Part shown: positions 35,428 through 47,180 of the stretch, one piece after another
Layout: the number at the start of each line of letters is the position of its first letter
How positions within the stretch are numbered: position 1 is the stretch's first letter
Source of the DNA: Dallia pectoralis
Lineage: Eukaryota > Chordata > Actinopteri > Esociformes > Umbridae
DNA: 64,000 nt
Assembly (NCBI GenBank): GCA_029465975.1
Contig: CM055742.1
Coordinates: 10,262,908-10,326,907, forward strand
Direction of reading: 5' to 3'
Notes under the pieces: model-generated
Seen by the model: the letters and a program-made list of their open reading frames with translations, nothing else
Databases searched by the model: none
What the model was told of the DNA's origin: nothing
Program-made: the position numbers and the translations under genes

Positions 35428-37550
35428 AACCCCCTCACCCCCCCACCACCCACCTCACCTGCTATCTTGCCCTCTCCCATTCTCTCTCATTTACTTTCAT
35501 CTTTACTCTTTATATCGCTTGACACCCGGTCTCTATTTTTATCCACTCTTTCTCGCTCTCTCTTCTAGTTGTTTGTCACTTCTTCCTCCGTTTTTTCCTC
35601 CTTTTGTCGTTCTCACGCGCATGACTGTCTCAGGACTTCAAGTTGTGTTTATCGGTGTTGTTAGAAACACTCCTATTGGCTGTCAGCCCATCCCCCCCAC
35701 CCCATTGGTTGTCGGTCTTTTCACTGACCACTCTTTCTTCCTATTGGCCTCGTTCCTCCACACTATCTATTGGCTGTCAGCCCCTTCACTTTTCCCTCCC
35801 TCCATAAAACAGAGCCAATCAGCAAGGCTGTGGCCTGATCCTTTTCGGAGAGATATGTCACTAAGCGCTGAGGTGACTCTTTGTTCCTCAAGTCAAAGAA
35901 CGGTGTTCACATTCTCCATATCACTCTGAAGTAAGACACTGTGGCACGCGTTCCTCCCTTGTGGCACTGTGTTCTGTATATGCATTGGGGTACATTTCAC
36001 TTGTTCCAACACCCTTAGCAAACTACAACTGGGGGGTTTGAAACCAGCCTGAAACCAAAACCTTTGCAGGTCTGTTCTGCCTCGTGGGATTTTGTTGTTC
36101 ACTCATAAAACAGTTGTTGTACACTCCCTGTGGCTTTTCGTTCAGGTCAGAAAGCACGCCAGGCTCCCCCGAAAAGAAGGACATCTTACATAACCATGGC
36201 ATTACTATGTCATTGTCTTCTTTATTATTATTATTAAAGTGGGTCAAGCTGATCCTAGCTCCTACTCTGGGCCCTGTATTGCGGTGGCTCTGGATATACG
36301 TCACAGACATTTCTTAAATCTCCTCAGTCCCTTACCTTGCCGTGCATGTGTGATCTGAATGTCTTTACGTCCTGTCAGTCACATGTTGAGTTTCTATGTC
36401 TGTTTCTTCCCTGACAGAGTGCTCGTTAGTTGGTTGATTAAGTATGCCGACGCCTACTGGCAGTTCTGTCCTGGTTTACAGAATAATATACGTATCGTCA
36501 GTCCAGGACACCGCCTGTTTGTCTTTAGCCTTTCTTTATTTATTTGTCTCCTCCCCCGTCGTCGCGCGTCCCTCCCCACCTCGCCCCCCGGGCCCCGTCG
36601 GCGTCGTCTTTTCCTCTCCCGCTCCTCTTGAGTCTCGCCACCTCCACCTGCGCCCCCTTCATCTTTTGCCTGGTGACATGAACTGATGCTTGACAATGAC
36701 AAGATAGTTTATTTCTGTAAATTCACAATCAACGAGAATAATCGCGCGATTTGTATAGACGATTTTATCGAGATCCTGATGATAACGGGTGAAATGGCAT
36801 TAAAGCGAGAAGTCCGATGCCCTCTGGTCAGAATAGGACTCTGTATAGTTAGTGAGCTGTCGTTTAGGACTGAGGGGGCTTGCTTTAGCTCACCAAACAC
36901 CGGTCACCAGAGCCGTGACTCGGGCTAGGCTGGAACCAGCGGGTATCGCTGCGACGGTTCACAGCGCCTTCATGGCGGCTCACGAAGCGTTCACCCCTGT
37001 ACGCCATCACGGAGTTACCAAGCTGTCCCCGCACTGCTTCGTCACGTCTTATGCAGATCACAAGCACAATCAGTGGTCTTCAACACAGAGAGCGAGCGCG
37101 TGCGCTATGCACTATTACTTTAGCGATCGTGAAGACGCTGTGAAGCTTCTCCGTAGGCGTTCGCCACTACAGGGCCTCTTTATCAGGTGAACTGGTCTCG
37201 ACCGGTGTAGTCTACAGCCGGGAAGACGTGTCTTACTCGTGTCGTCGCGCGTGAAAAAAGCTGCGTTCCTAATCTCTCTAGATTAAACAACCTCGTCAGC
37301 TCTTGTCGAAATTAGTGGACTATGTAGGAGTCGGGGTGCTTTTCGGGTGCAGCATATTAGTCCGTATTAAAGGAAGACAAGTGTAAAGTAGTGTTTTAGA
37401 AGCACAAGGCCAGGGTGCCATGCGGAATTAACGAGATGGACATACAAACTATATGATTTGATCTGTTGATGACTAATGTAGCTCGTTTTAGGTGTTTCTT
37501 TTCTCTTTTCTTTTGTTGTGAATAATAATAATAAACACTGAACTTGATCT
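35428..37550 (+). other. VPS37C 3' UTR
   Basis: From the TGA at 35425-35427 to AATAAA at 37530-37535, the only well-placed polyadenylation signal. It contains ATTGGCTGTCAGCCC-type repeated motifs (35677-35780) and a small ATT run. Open frames inside it (for example 36852-37190) lack coding features. Confidence 0.6.
37530..37535 (+). terminator. Candidate polyadenylation signal of VPS37C
   Basis: AATAATAATAATAAACACTG precedes a T-rich stretch about 2.1 kb after the stop. Confidence 0.55.
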
Positions 37551-40189
37551 ACAAACTGTGTGTCGACTCCACTTTTTTATTCGATTGTTTGTTCTTTTGT
37601 TTGTTATTTTAACACTGTTTAACACAAGTTTTTTTTACTGTTGTTAAAATCTAACAACCTCAAGAACAACTCAAGTCGAATGTAACTTTGAGTTGAATTG
37701 ATTTGTTCTTTCTGATGTTGGGTGCTTGTGGTCTCCCCCCACCCCTCTTGTTTGAAACATAACTCAGTCAGAGTAAATGTTTCTAATGTGGGCTGAGAAG
37801 ATAGAGGAGCAGGAAAGAAACAAGAAAACAAAGTGTTTTCAGTGGAGAATAAATTCCCTTGTAATGTATCATACATTTCAACTCTGTGCTAATTTTGATC
37901 AATGTACTCAGTCTCAGTTGATGACTATTGCCTGTACTGTACAGAGCTTACATTTGGCTGACATGAGTGGCACTCTAGGATGGGGGAACAGTTGACGGTC
38001 CTAAATTGCATATTCAATCAGACCTTTGAATTTTCATTTTCGGCGAAAAAACGGAGGAGGCTGAGGTGAATTTTTACGGGGCTTTCTACGCATTTACGGC
38101 TCGGTAAACCAGAGATGAAAGATGAGAGAAAACGAGAGCAAGTGAGGGGGAGAGAGAAGGGGTGTGAACGAACAGAAAAGATTTACGTAATTCAGAATAG
38201 AAAAACATTAGGTGGGATCCAGCGCAAGATGATGATAATTAAGTCTACAGTAGCCTGTTATATTATTATGCTATTAATTATGACTACACTGTTAGGTAGG
38301 AGTTAATGTAAAAAAACCATCCAGAAACAACATGTTCTACAGTATTTATAGTATATTGATATTAAATATATGTTCTTTAGATTCCCGAACAACATCCAGT
38401 TTCATACATGTTTGCAACTTAGCTTATTCTTTTATTTAAGCTTGGTTTTATAGAAGTGAGTATTTCTGATGACAAAATAATTTGAGCATTAGTTTAAGAA
38501 AAACTGTGTAAAGTATTACAACGTATTTGAAGTTGTCAGGGGTTTAATGGACCAGTTAATTCTTATCCTTAATGAATCAGTTTTATTTTCTACAACAAAT
38601 CTTTATACTCACCTAATGCATATATGCATTATCTCAATCATCTCATTGTCAGCATTAAGATGTCAGATTTAAAACAAAGTTTCCTGTTAAATATTAATTG
38701 TTTTTAAAAGGTCCACGATTTTGTACATTTTCACCACATGTTTTATGACCCAAATTAATCCAAAAGAAAGTCAAAATTTTACCTTTGAAAAAACTTACTG
38801 AAATTACAAATACATATGTTGCTCTATTTTGTCACTAAATCCTGAAAATGTAAACTGTTGGAAGTTTACATTAAACTATCATATTAAAGTTAAAAAGTTG
38901 TGACATTAATTTATCATTTTGATTATTAATTTCTTTAACAGTGCCCCTGTAGGAATTTAAATTAGTTACAATAAAGTTGTAGGTGTTTTCTTATGTCTTA
39001 TGAATATTCAAACACTCCCTTTAAACCACTTGGTCGTCTTTACCAAAATGTCTGAAATGTTCAAATTGTAAATTTATTTTCATATTTAAAATATCAGTGT
39101 TATTTTGTTATTGTGCAGTGTTGTTCAACTTAGGCCTTAATATCTGTGAGTAATTTTGGCAACATGCATGAATGAAATTTCCATTAGTTTTACATTAGTA
39201 AACATCTTAGTGATCCGTTGATAATCATTTTTAAAAATCCTAATTTGTCGTGTCATTTAGGAGTTTCTTTAGAAGGACCCAGATGCGTATTAAAATAGTC
39301 CCAAGTTAAGGGTTGAGTGCCCATATTCAAGTCACTCACTCCATTGATAGCCCAAAGGGCTTCTGCAGATGCACCATTGATAGCCCAATATGTCAGGTTT
39401 CGCCTCAGTCTGGTCGACGACTCCTCCACCCCGGGATCATGACACTCGTGTAGGCTATGACCTCAGACCATTGCACCTTTACGGGTACACAGCCTGCCCC
39501 CCAGGACATCTGTTAATGCAGAAAAGCACATATTTAGTATTGGACCTCTTCCACACAGGCCATTCTGTTGTCATCATGGAGACTGAGATGTTCAGGACCA
39601 TAAGAACCAGGACATATGGACGGAGAGGTGAAATGTGTGGTTCCAGGCATCACTTTTAAATGCCTACCGGCCATGCTGTTAAACATAAGATAAAGACACA
39701 TAAATGTCACTTCACTTCCAGAGTTTTTATACAGAGTTTTTCACAATGAAATTATGGGGCTTCTTTAAACAACATCTTTACAGTCTCTTAAACAAGTATA
39801 ACATTTAAGCACAAATAAAACTGAGCCCAGGGTGTTTTTAAAAAGTTTCTGAAAGAAAGGAGATCGCTGTACTTCTAGCGAATAATTTTTGTAATTATAC
39901 TTTTTTTGCACATTTACATCCCTGGGCCAGGGTTAGGGTTTAGTGTCTCGAACATTTATGGTCAAGATAAAAATGCTGCTTGTTGAACATACAATGTGTG
40001 TCAATGTTACAATCAACTTAGGATAGATTGACCACATTGTAATAATCTAAACAGTCTTTAACCGTTTGTATATAAATCATATTTTTTATCAATTTTTTTA
40101 CAATTAATACACGATAAAAACATGTATCCTATATGCAAACAATGAAAGTTAATGGCTAATATAAAAAATGTGGGACAAATGCACATCAA
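37551..40189. other. AT-rich intergenic desert
   Basis: No gene or promoter is supported. A direct repeat of CCATTGATAGCCCAA (about 39342 and 39373) is the only structure I noted. Confidence 0.4.
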
Positions 40190-40640
40190 CATTTCTGGGC
40201 AGCTGACTCCTTATTGTTGAGTGTGATGGCAGCTGCATCATGTTATGGGTCTGCTCGCTCTTTGGCAAATACATTTCCAGACGAAATTAAATGGGAGGAG
40301 ACAAGCATGAGTCAGAGGGAAACAAATTCACCTTTTATCTGAAAATAACCAAATCTACAGTGGAATTGTTGAAAAAGAATACAGTAACTGTTTCTGTGTG
40401 AGCAAGTGAACTAAATCTGTCTATAAATCTTCCTTGTCATTTCTCTCAACACCATGACAGGGCTTTAAATATGTTGGAACAAATATTGGGAAAAATATAG
40501 CACAGTAAAGATGCAAAACCTATAGAAAAAAGCATTAATTCATGCCACAATAGTTAAATGTACCATACAAAACTAAAGGGATTCTAATGTGAATTGACAC
40601 AAATTGTCTCAGAGGTGAATACTTATCTTGTCCTTGTATA
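40190..40640 (+). mobile_element. Degenerate Tc1-like transposon fragment
   Basis: GCAGCTGCATCATGTTATGGG, AAATTCACCTTTTATCTGAA, AAATCTACAGTGGAATTGTTG and GTGAATACTTAT occur in the order expected for the 3' half of a salmonid-type Tc1 transposase gene and its downstream end. Frameshifts and stops are frequent. Recognition is from memory of the family; terminal repeats were not located. Confidence 0.5.
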
Positions 40641-41553
40641 AGTAATGTATATTCTTTATAAAAAAAAATATTTAACGATCACTTCCAGTTTGACCAAAAA
40701 TATTTTTAGATTGTTGACAAATTTACGTTTTTCATAAATTATTTTTAGAATTGTGAATGAAGAAAGCCTAAACATTTGAAACTTATTCTTAGTCTCAAGC
40801 TAGAAGGTTTGAGTAGATACTAGTTTAGGTTTATTAAAAGCTAATTATGCATTTGTAAATATAAAGGGTTAAGGTTAGGGTTAAGGTTAGATATCACCAA
40901 ACTTAGAAAAGAAAAAGAAATAAAAGAAATAGAAAAAACACTATTGCACACCATTCTGGATGGTTTGAATGACGTCTCTAACATAATAGCTGTCGGATGG
41001 GAAACACTTTAAATAATCATAAACTGAATGATAAGATAAGAGGCATGTGGAAAGATGAAACATGCCTCTCTTGCCTCAGTAAAAAAACAAAACACTTTAT
41101 TTATGCAATTTAGCATTAGTGTGGGCTAGAACCTAACACACACACACATATATATATTAACATACATGTATAAAAGGGGTATGAAATCGTGATCGTGAAT
41201 TATAAGTCACACAAATGGAAAATACAAATCTTTTTATTTTTCTTCACTAGGTTACTATTTCTTTCTGTCATTCCCTCCCACCCATTCTCCCCATCAGCGT
41301 TTTTTCTCTTTTTTTCTTCTCATCGTACAGTTCACGCCTTTGATGTGAGGAAGTTTGCAGAAACCTTTTTGCAGACAGAAAGCGACGAAAAAGCTGAAAC
41401 TGGAGTGATGTGTGTCGTAGGGATAGAACGAAGGGGGGGGGGGAAGGAGACAAACGAGGGTGACATCTCTGCACCGTTTCCTCTATGTTCAGTTTCTCGG
41501 TAGCATCTGTCTCTTCACACCACTGTCCTTCTCCAAATCACTTAATCTCCGAG
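40641..41553. promoter_or_regulatory. Upstream region of CD5
   Basis: Presumed to contain the CD5 promoter by position. It has a GGGTTAAGGTTAGGGTTAAGG run at 40866, a short (CA)(TA) run at 41138 and a G-run at 41434. No specific factor site is claimed. Confidence 0.3.
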
Positions 41554-44500
41554 ATGAATACAAGCCTTGTGCTGACCGTCCTGGCTCTGTGCATGACACA
41601 TGTCGGTAAGTCCACTGCCTTTATTTAAATACGGTCTTGTGTTTCGCGGATACATCGGGATGCACTTTGTTCTCGCGCTCTGAAGACCTACCGTTTATTG
41701 TGCCCTACTGAGAGTTGAACTCGTAGCAGTGGAGTCATTGTGATTGACTCGGAAATGTCTCCTCAGTGGGCCCTTGTGACCGGGATCGTTCTGGATTTGT
41801 GAAATTAGCCGTTTATCCACTTCCCCATTGGTTTAATTAACTTACTGATTCTGTCATTATGTATCTGCGACTTATGTGAAGTAGTTTTGTAAGCCGTGTC
41901 TTAACTAGAGTCGACACAATGACTGTATTTGATAAGAGCAAGCTAGCTGTAATGCTGGCTGGCTGTCATTGTGTTGACTTGAATAACAGCTTACTTTAGT
42001 GTGCACCCAGAAGTAAAAATGTCAGCTACAAAATCACCTGACCTTTGTGAAGAAAAATACGCAAAGTGCATCACTGCCGAAAACTCAAAATACCTCTTTA
42101 AAGATGAAGAAGTACATAGAGAACATGGAGAAATATTGTAAACATATTTAACGTTCCAGACCATCTAGGTAGAATACAATGTTAGTTGAAGCGTTGTAGT
42201 GATGAGAGTTTGGTTGTAGTCATATTGATTTCATTCCCTGTAGTTTTGTCTAATTTAAAAGCATTACGGAGGATTGAAACTAAAATGGGGTTAACTGGAT
42301 TTGAAATGCCGTTGATGTCAACGCTGGCTGTGAAAAAGCTACGAATTTCCATAGAAACCTGAAACCTGTCCTTGGGACCTCATCTCTGATTAGGAGATGA
42401 GCGGTTCTTTAATTTGGGAGACTCATAGATGGATATGAGGGAGTCTAATTCCCACCTGCATATGAGGGAGTCTAACCTGCTGTCGTCTCCCCTGATGTCG
42501 GTCAAACTGTGAACGTTATCTCAGGCCCAGACAGCCCTGGTTCAGAACGTTTTGAAACATTCCCCCTGAAATTAATGAATACCTTACGTGATATCTGGTA
42601 ATATAACACGTAAAAATTGATATTTTCGGAAATAAGCTGTTCGTTTCAGTAATTACAGGCTCCTTGATATCGACTTTCTTCAATTTGGTCGCTGCTATTT
42701 TCGTCAAACGAATCCCAAACCTTTCGTTATCTTGCTCTCTATAGATTCTGTCGGAGGGACCGCTGTCATCACCATTGGACCATCTAACAGCACTCACGCC
42801 AATGTATCCACCCCCGTCACTCACTCCAACTCATGTGAATGCCCCATTCCAGTTGCCTCCACCTCTCCAACCAAGCCTCTACCTCCTCCACCCATATTGG
42901 GTAAGGTTAAAGCACGGTGGACAGGAAGGCCATGTGAGGGGGAAATATACATTACTTTTTTGAACACCACGTCAATGCCAGTCTGCTTTTCTGAAAATAT
43001 AACACATTTTGGATGGTTGGAGTTGTGTGAACGAAGGGGTTGTGGGGGAAAACTGGGTTGGAAAAAAATCCCCTACTGCCAAGATTGTTACAACATTGGT
43101 TCGTTAGATGAGACTAAGAGCACCTGCGACAAAATGGCCTTCAGTTGTGATGGTATGTATTCGAGTCCATCGTACGATTTGTCCATTTTGTTTTTTTTAA
43201 ATGAATGAATAGAACTAAAACTATATCTTTGTAATAACAAAACATGTTCCTCAGCTTTCCTTTCTTTATTGACTTGTAAGAGTATTTATTGCTTCCATAG
43301 ATCTTTAGCCAGCTGTGGCTAAAGTTAGCTGATGTATGTCATGGTTATTTGACCTTTTTTCGGACCAATCGTATGTTCTGATTTTAAGTGCGGACAATCT
43401 AAATGGCATATTTTTGGCAATTGTGAGCCAATAGTTAGGGTGATCCTAACCAAATTTCTATGGCTCATAATGACGACTCTTATAAGTCAATGAAGATGGC
43501 ACATTTTAATAGATTAACATGTGGGTGCGTGTATCCGAATTCTCAAAACTGCGTTTACATTTTATTCGTGTTATACTGAGATTATTGTGAATTTGCGTAG
43601 GTGAACTGTTGTTTATGGATTTTCAATGTGACATTGCTTTTCTCTCCCCTGTGAAACCAGTGGAACCAGACACCAGCGGTCAGCTGGTCGGCTACAAGGT
43701 GGTGACCTGTATCCTCTGTCTTCTGGTGTTTGTGGTGCTGATCGCTCGATTTGGGCGTCCATCCCTCAAGGCCTTCCGTAAGAAAAGTACGTTCTCCGAG
43801 TTTTCCGAGGGTTAAATGCTGGATGGTAATTTCTTTCTTTACACGGACGCATCCTATAGCAGCACTGTCGAGAGGCTTTCTGGATACTGGCCCTGATCTA
43901 AATGTAACATTTGAACTCTCATTAAGAATCGAATCAGGAACTGCAGTGCCGTCATTATTATAAATTCCACAGGAGTTAGACTAATGCAAAATAATCCAAA
44001 AGCACTCAAGGAAATAGTGTGTCAATGGGTAATTGCAGAAAAGAAATGCGTATTTACCAGGTAATGTGCTCTGGTGCTTTTTATAAAGGTCACATTTTGT
44101 CGCTTATGGATCAAGTGTTTCTGTCTGTACTGTTTTTGTGAGATATTTTGTTATGCTATTTTGTGGTGGAAATATTACATTACTCTAATGGAAATGTTAT
44201 TGTCTTTGATTCAGTGTCAGACAAGAGACAGAGTCGGTGGATCGGACCTACGCAGAGTCAAAGTGGTGAGTCAGTGACTCCAAGACGCTCACAGACACCC
44301 AGACACCAGACGCTCACAGACACCCAGGTTTCTGTCTTGCTTTTTGAGATAATAACCGCCTTCTCTTCGTCCTACTGTGTGTCTCTGTGTCACAGTCTCC
44401 TACCATAGAGGAAAGACTGGAGTCCAGCATAACGACAAAACAGAAAAAAGATCATCCTTCCCAGGTGAGTCACACACTCCACACACGCTACTATTCCAAG

Positions 44501-44817
44501 ACTACGGGCTGAACGATTAATTATAATCGTGAAATAGTTGCGGAGTAAAATTATTATTACCTATGTTTAAAAGTGTTTGATTGGCTCTATATTCCCAGGG
44601 GGATGACATCATCCTTCATAAGGAAATAGCAAGCCTTTTCTCCGATTCATGTTTTTCTGTTCGGTTACTTAAAACAAACTTTTAATGACACTGACATTTA
44701 AGTACCCCAAAGCATCACTTTACTTTCGTTCTACCAGGATTGGAGAGACTGACCGTGAACAACAGTCGAGAACCTTCGTCTAACCGGAACAGCGACTACG
44801 ACTCGTATAACTTATAA
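41554..44817 (+). CDS. cd5: CD5-like lymphocyte receptor with a single SRCR domain
   Basis: Six exons join at phase 1: 41554-41605, 42745-43152, 43661-43786, 44215-44265, 44396-44464 and 44738-44817 (TAA), giving 261 residues. Exon 1 encodes the signal peptide. Exon 2 encodes a Ser/Thr/Pro-rich stalk and one SRCR domain with eight cysteines (RPCEG, PVCFS, ELCERRGCGG, YCQDC, STCDKMAFSCD), closest in pattern to the membrane-proximal third domain of mammalian CD5. Exon 3 gives the transmembrane helix (VVTCILCLLVFVVLIARF). Exon 4 has SRWIGPT, matching the RQWIGPT of the mammalian CD5 tail, and the protein ends NSDYDSYNL, like the acidic SDSDYDL end of CD5. Human CD5 has three SRCR domains and about 495 residues. 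In T cells CD5 dampens antigen-receptor signalling. An alternative donor at 43778 (GTAAGA) would shorten exon 3 by nine bases in frame. Confidence 0.85.
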
Positions 44818-44931
44818 TCATCATCCTCATCGCCATTTTACATTTACACTATAAACTACTGTACATGTGTTTGTTTTCATTTTTTAAATATATTTTTTTA
44901 CCCAAAATGTTTAATTTTGTATGCATCTACT

Positions 44932-44937
44932 AATAAA
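44932..44937 (+). terminator. Candidate polyadenylation signal of CD5
   Basis: AATAAA about 115 bp after the stop codon. Confidence 0.6.
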
Positions 44938-45150
44938 TATGTATACTTGTACGTTTCTTTATGTCCTTCCAACATTTGCTTTTGTCGAGTAAATTGAACC
45001 GTGTGTTTGAAGAAAACGTTTCGATAGACTGCTGTGTGACAAAATTGTCATGGAGGGTAAAGCGTTACAAAATAAAAGCGCAATCAAAATAGGATAAAAA
45101 AGAGTGTTAAATTGGATTTTGTAAAGATGGAAAGGAAGTGGTATCGGTTA

Positions 45151-45203
45151 CACACACACACACACACACACACACATGCTTGCACACACACACACACATT
45201 TCT
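45151..45203. repeat. (CA)n microsatellite
   Basis: CA run interrupted once by TGCTTG. Confidence 0.95.
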
Positions 45204-45774
45204 GCAAAAATACTGCTTTGGTGTCACAGACACCAACATCCTGTCGATGTTATTTCTGGCTCTCTCGTTCATTCACTCGTGCTCCTGCTCTAAATTTATG
45301 TTCCTCTTCACCTTTTTACTTTTTTAACTTCTCATTCTGGAACGGAATGAAACCGGAATGTTTTTGTTTTCCTTCCCTCCTTACCCCCCCATCAATTGCA
45401 TCAGTGTTTATAATCTAATATTTTCCTCTATCATCATTTCTGCCATAAACTCTGTGTATGCTAATAAAAAAGTGAGACAGTTTACATTTTAATATTTTCC
45501 ATTAAAGTAATTTATCTGCTTTCTGCCTAAATGCATTACAGTGCCTTCGGAAGCTATGCAGATATCTTCACTTTCTCCACGTCTTGTTGTTTTGTGGACT
45601 TAATTCGCCACCCAAAGACATTCACAGACTTCCGAATCCACTCCACGTTATCTTGCCTGTTTGTTTTGGCGGCTGAATATTCACCCCAGGCTGTGGTTCT
45701 TTACACTCTGGATTAGATTTTCTCTTCAAGGATCTTTATAATTTGCTCTGTTAATCCTCCCCTCAATCCTAACC

Positions 45775-46240
45775 AAAGGTCTGTCTGGCCACTCTACCAT
45801 AAAGGTCTGTCTGGCCACTATACCATAAAGATCTGTCTGGCCACTCTACCATAAAGGTCTGGCTGGACACTCTACCATAAAGGTCTGGCTGGCCACTCTA
45901 CCATAAAGGTCTGACTGGCCACTCTACCATAAAGGTCTGTCTGGCCACTCTACCGTAAAGGTCTGTCTGGCCACTCTACCGTAAAGGTCTGTCTGGCCAC
46001 TCTACCATAAAGGTCTGGCTGGCCACTCTACCATAAAGGTCTGGCTGGACTCTCTACCATAAAGGTCTGGCTGGCCACTCTACCATAAAGGTCTGTCTGG
46101 CCACTCTACCATAAAGTTCTGGCTGGCCACTCTACCATAAAGGTCTGGCTGGCCACTCTACCATAAAGGTCTGGCTGGCCACTCTACCATCAAGGTCTGT
46201 CTGGCCACTCTACCGTAAAGGTCTGGATGACCACTCTACT
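45775..46240. repeat. 26-bp minisatellite inside the Tc1-like element, about 18 copies
   Basis: The unit is AAAGGTCTGTCTGGCCACTC followed by TACCAT. It occurs once in intact members of the Tc1-like family and has been amplified here. Variants include GGCTGG, GGACAC and TACCGT. Confidence 0.95.
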
Positions 46241-46423
46241 TCCATTATAAATGCATTTGGCAATTTCGTTCTTGTGACTTAATGGCTTGTTGGTGCTCTG
46301 ACATGCTCTGTGAAGTGATGGGCCTTTTAGAAACAAGTGCATGCATTTCTAAATCAATTGCATTTCCTAAAGGTGGACTCCAGTCACGTTCTACAGACAC
46401 ATCAATGGTGATCAACAGACACA

Positions 46424-46555
46424 GGGTACACAGGGCACAGGGTGCACATGGCACAGGGTACACAGGGCACTGGGTACACAGGGCACACAGGGCACTGGGT
46501 ACACAGGGCACACAGGACACAGGGTGCACATGGCACAGGGTTCACAGGGTACATG
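46424..46555. repeat. GGGTACACAGGGCACA-type minisatellite, left part
   Basis: Nine to ten-bp sub-units (GGGTACACA, GGGCACACA, GGGTGCACATGGCACA) begin where the Tc1-like sequence ACAGG would be. The array is interrupted at 46556 by the CACTA element and resumes at 50713. Confidence 0.9.
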
Positions 46556-47180
46556 CACTGTAAAAAATTGCTGTAAATTTACAGCCTATTTCCAACAGTA
46601 ATTTACTGTGTCTTGGTAATACAGGCAATTACTGTATATATAAATGCATTGTGGGAAATATGATCGGGTCTAGCGTCTACTCATGCGGCAACAGTATTTT
46701 ACTGTAATTTGCATTGCATCACGGGAGATTAAAATATGTGAGGGCAGAGCGCCTTTAGTGATTTGAATCGTTGTAAGATGCTAATTAATTATTGCGGTGG
46801 CTGTACTATTATAATTTTAACACTTTTTTACAGCAACCTAAATCCCATGTATCTTACTTTGGCTTCACTATATGGATAAATGTTTGCAGATTGTTTTGAG
46901 GACATTAGCAGGCATGTTTCTCTCGAGTGGTGGTGTGTCTAACTAACAAGCTAACTAACTTTAGAGGGGGCAACACAAGTATTAAGAAAGCCAGAAATGG
47001 TATAATGTCGTTTACTTTTTAACTTGACTGGTTGGCGTTTTTTATTTGAATGCAGCTGATTCTAATTCGACGTAATTATCGGCGACATCTCGCGGAACGT
47101 CCACGAAAGATTGCGCCATTTTTTCGACCAACGATTCCGTTGTAAGTCACGCAGATAAATTGGATATTTTCCTGACAGCT

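Noticed and set aside
34511..35929. 472-codon open frame overlapping VPS37C exons 3 and 4 in another frame
   Set aside because: Runs through a GT intron donor and reads the Pro-rich exon out of frame; the VPS37C frame matches the known family.
36852..37190. 112-codon open frame in GC-rich sequence
   Set aside because: Lies inside the VPS37C 3' UTR with no homologous domain or own promoter.
45775..46240. CRISPR-like regular repeats
   Set aside because: Repeats are contiguous without unique spacers, in a vertebrate transposon context.
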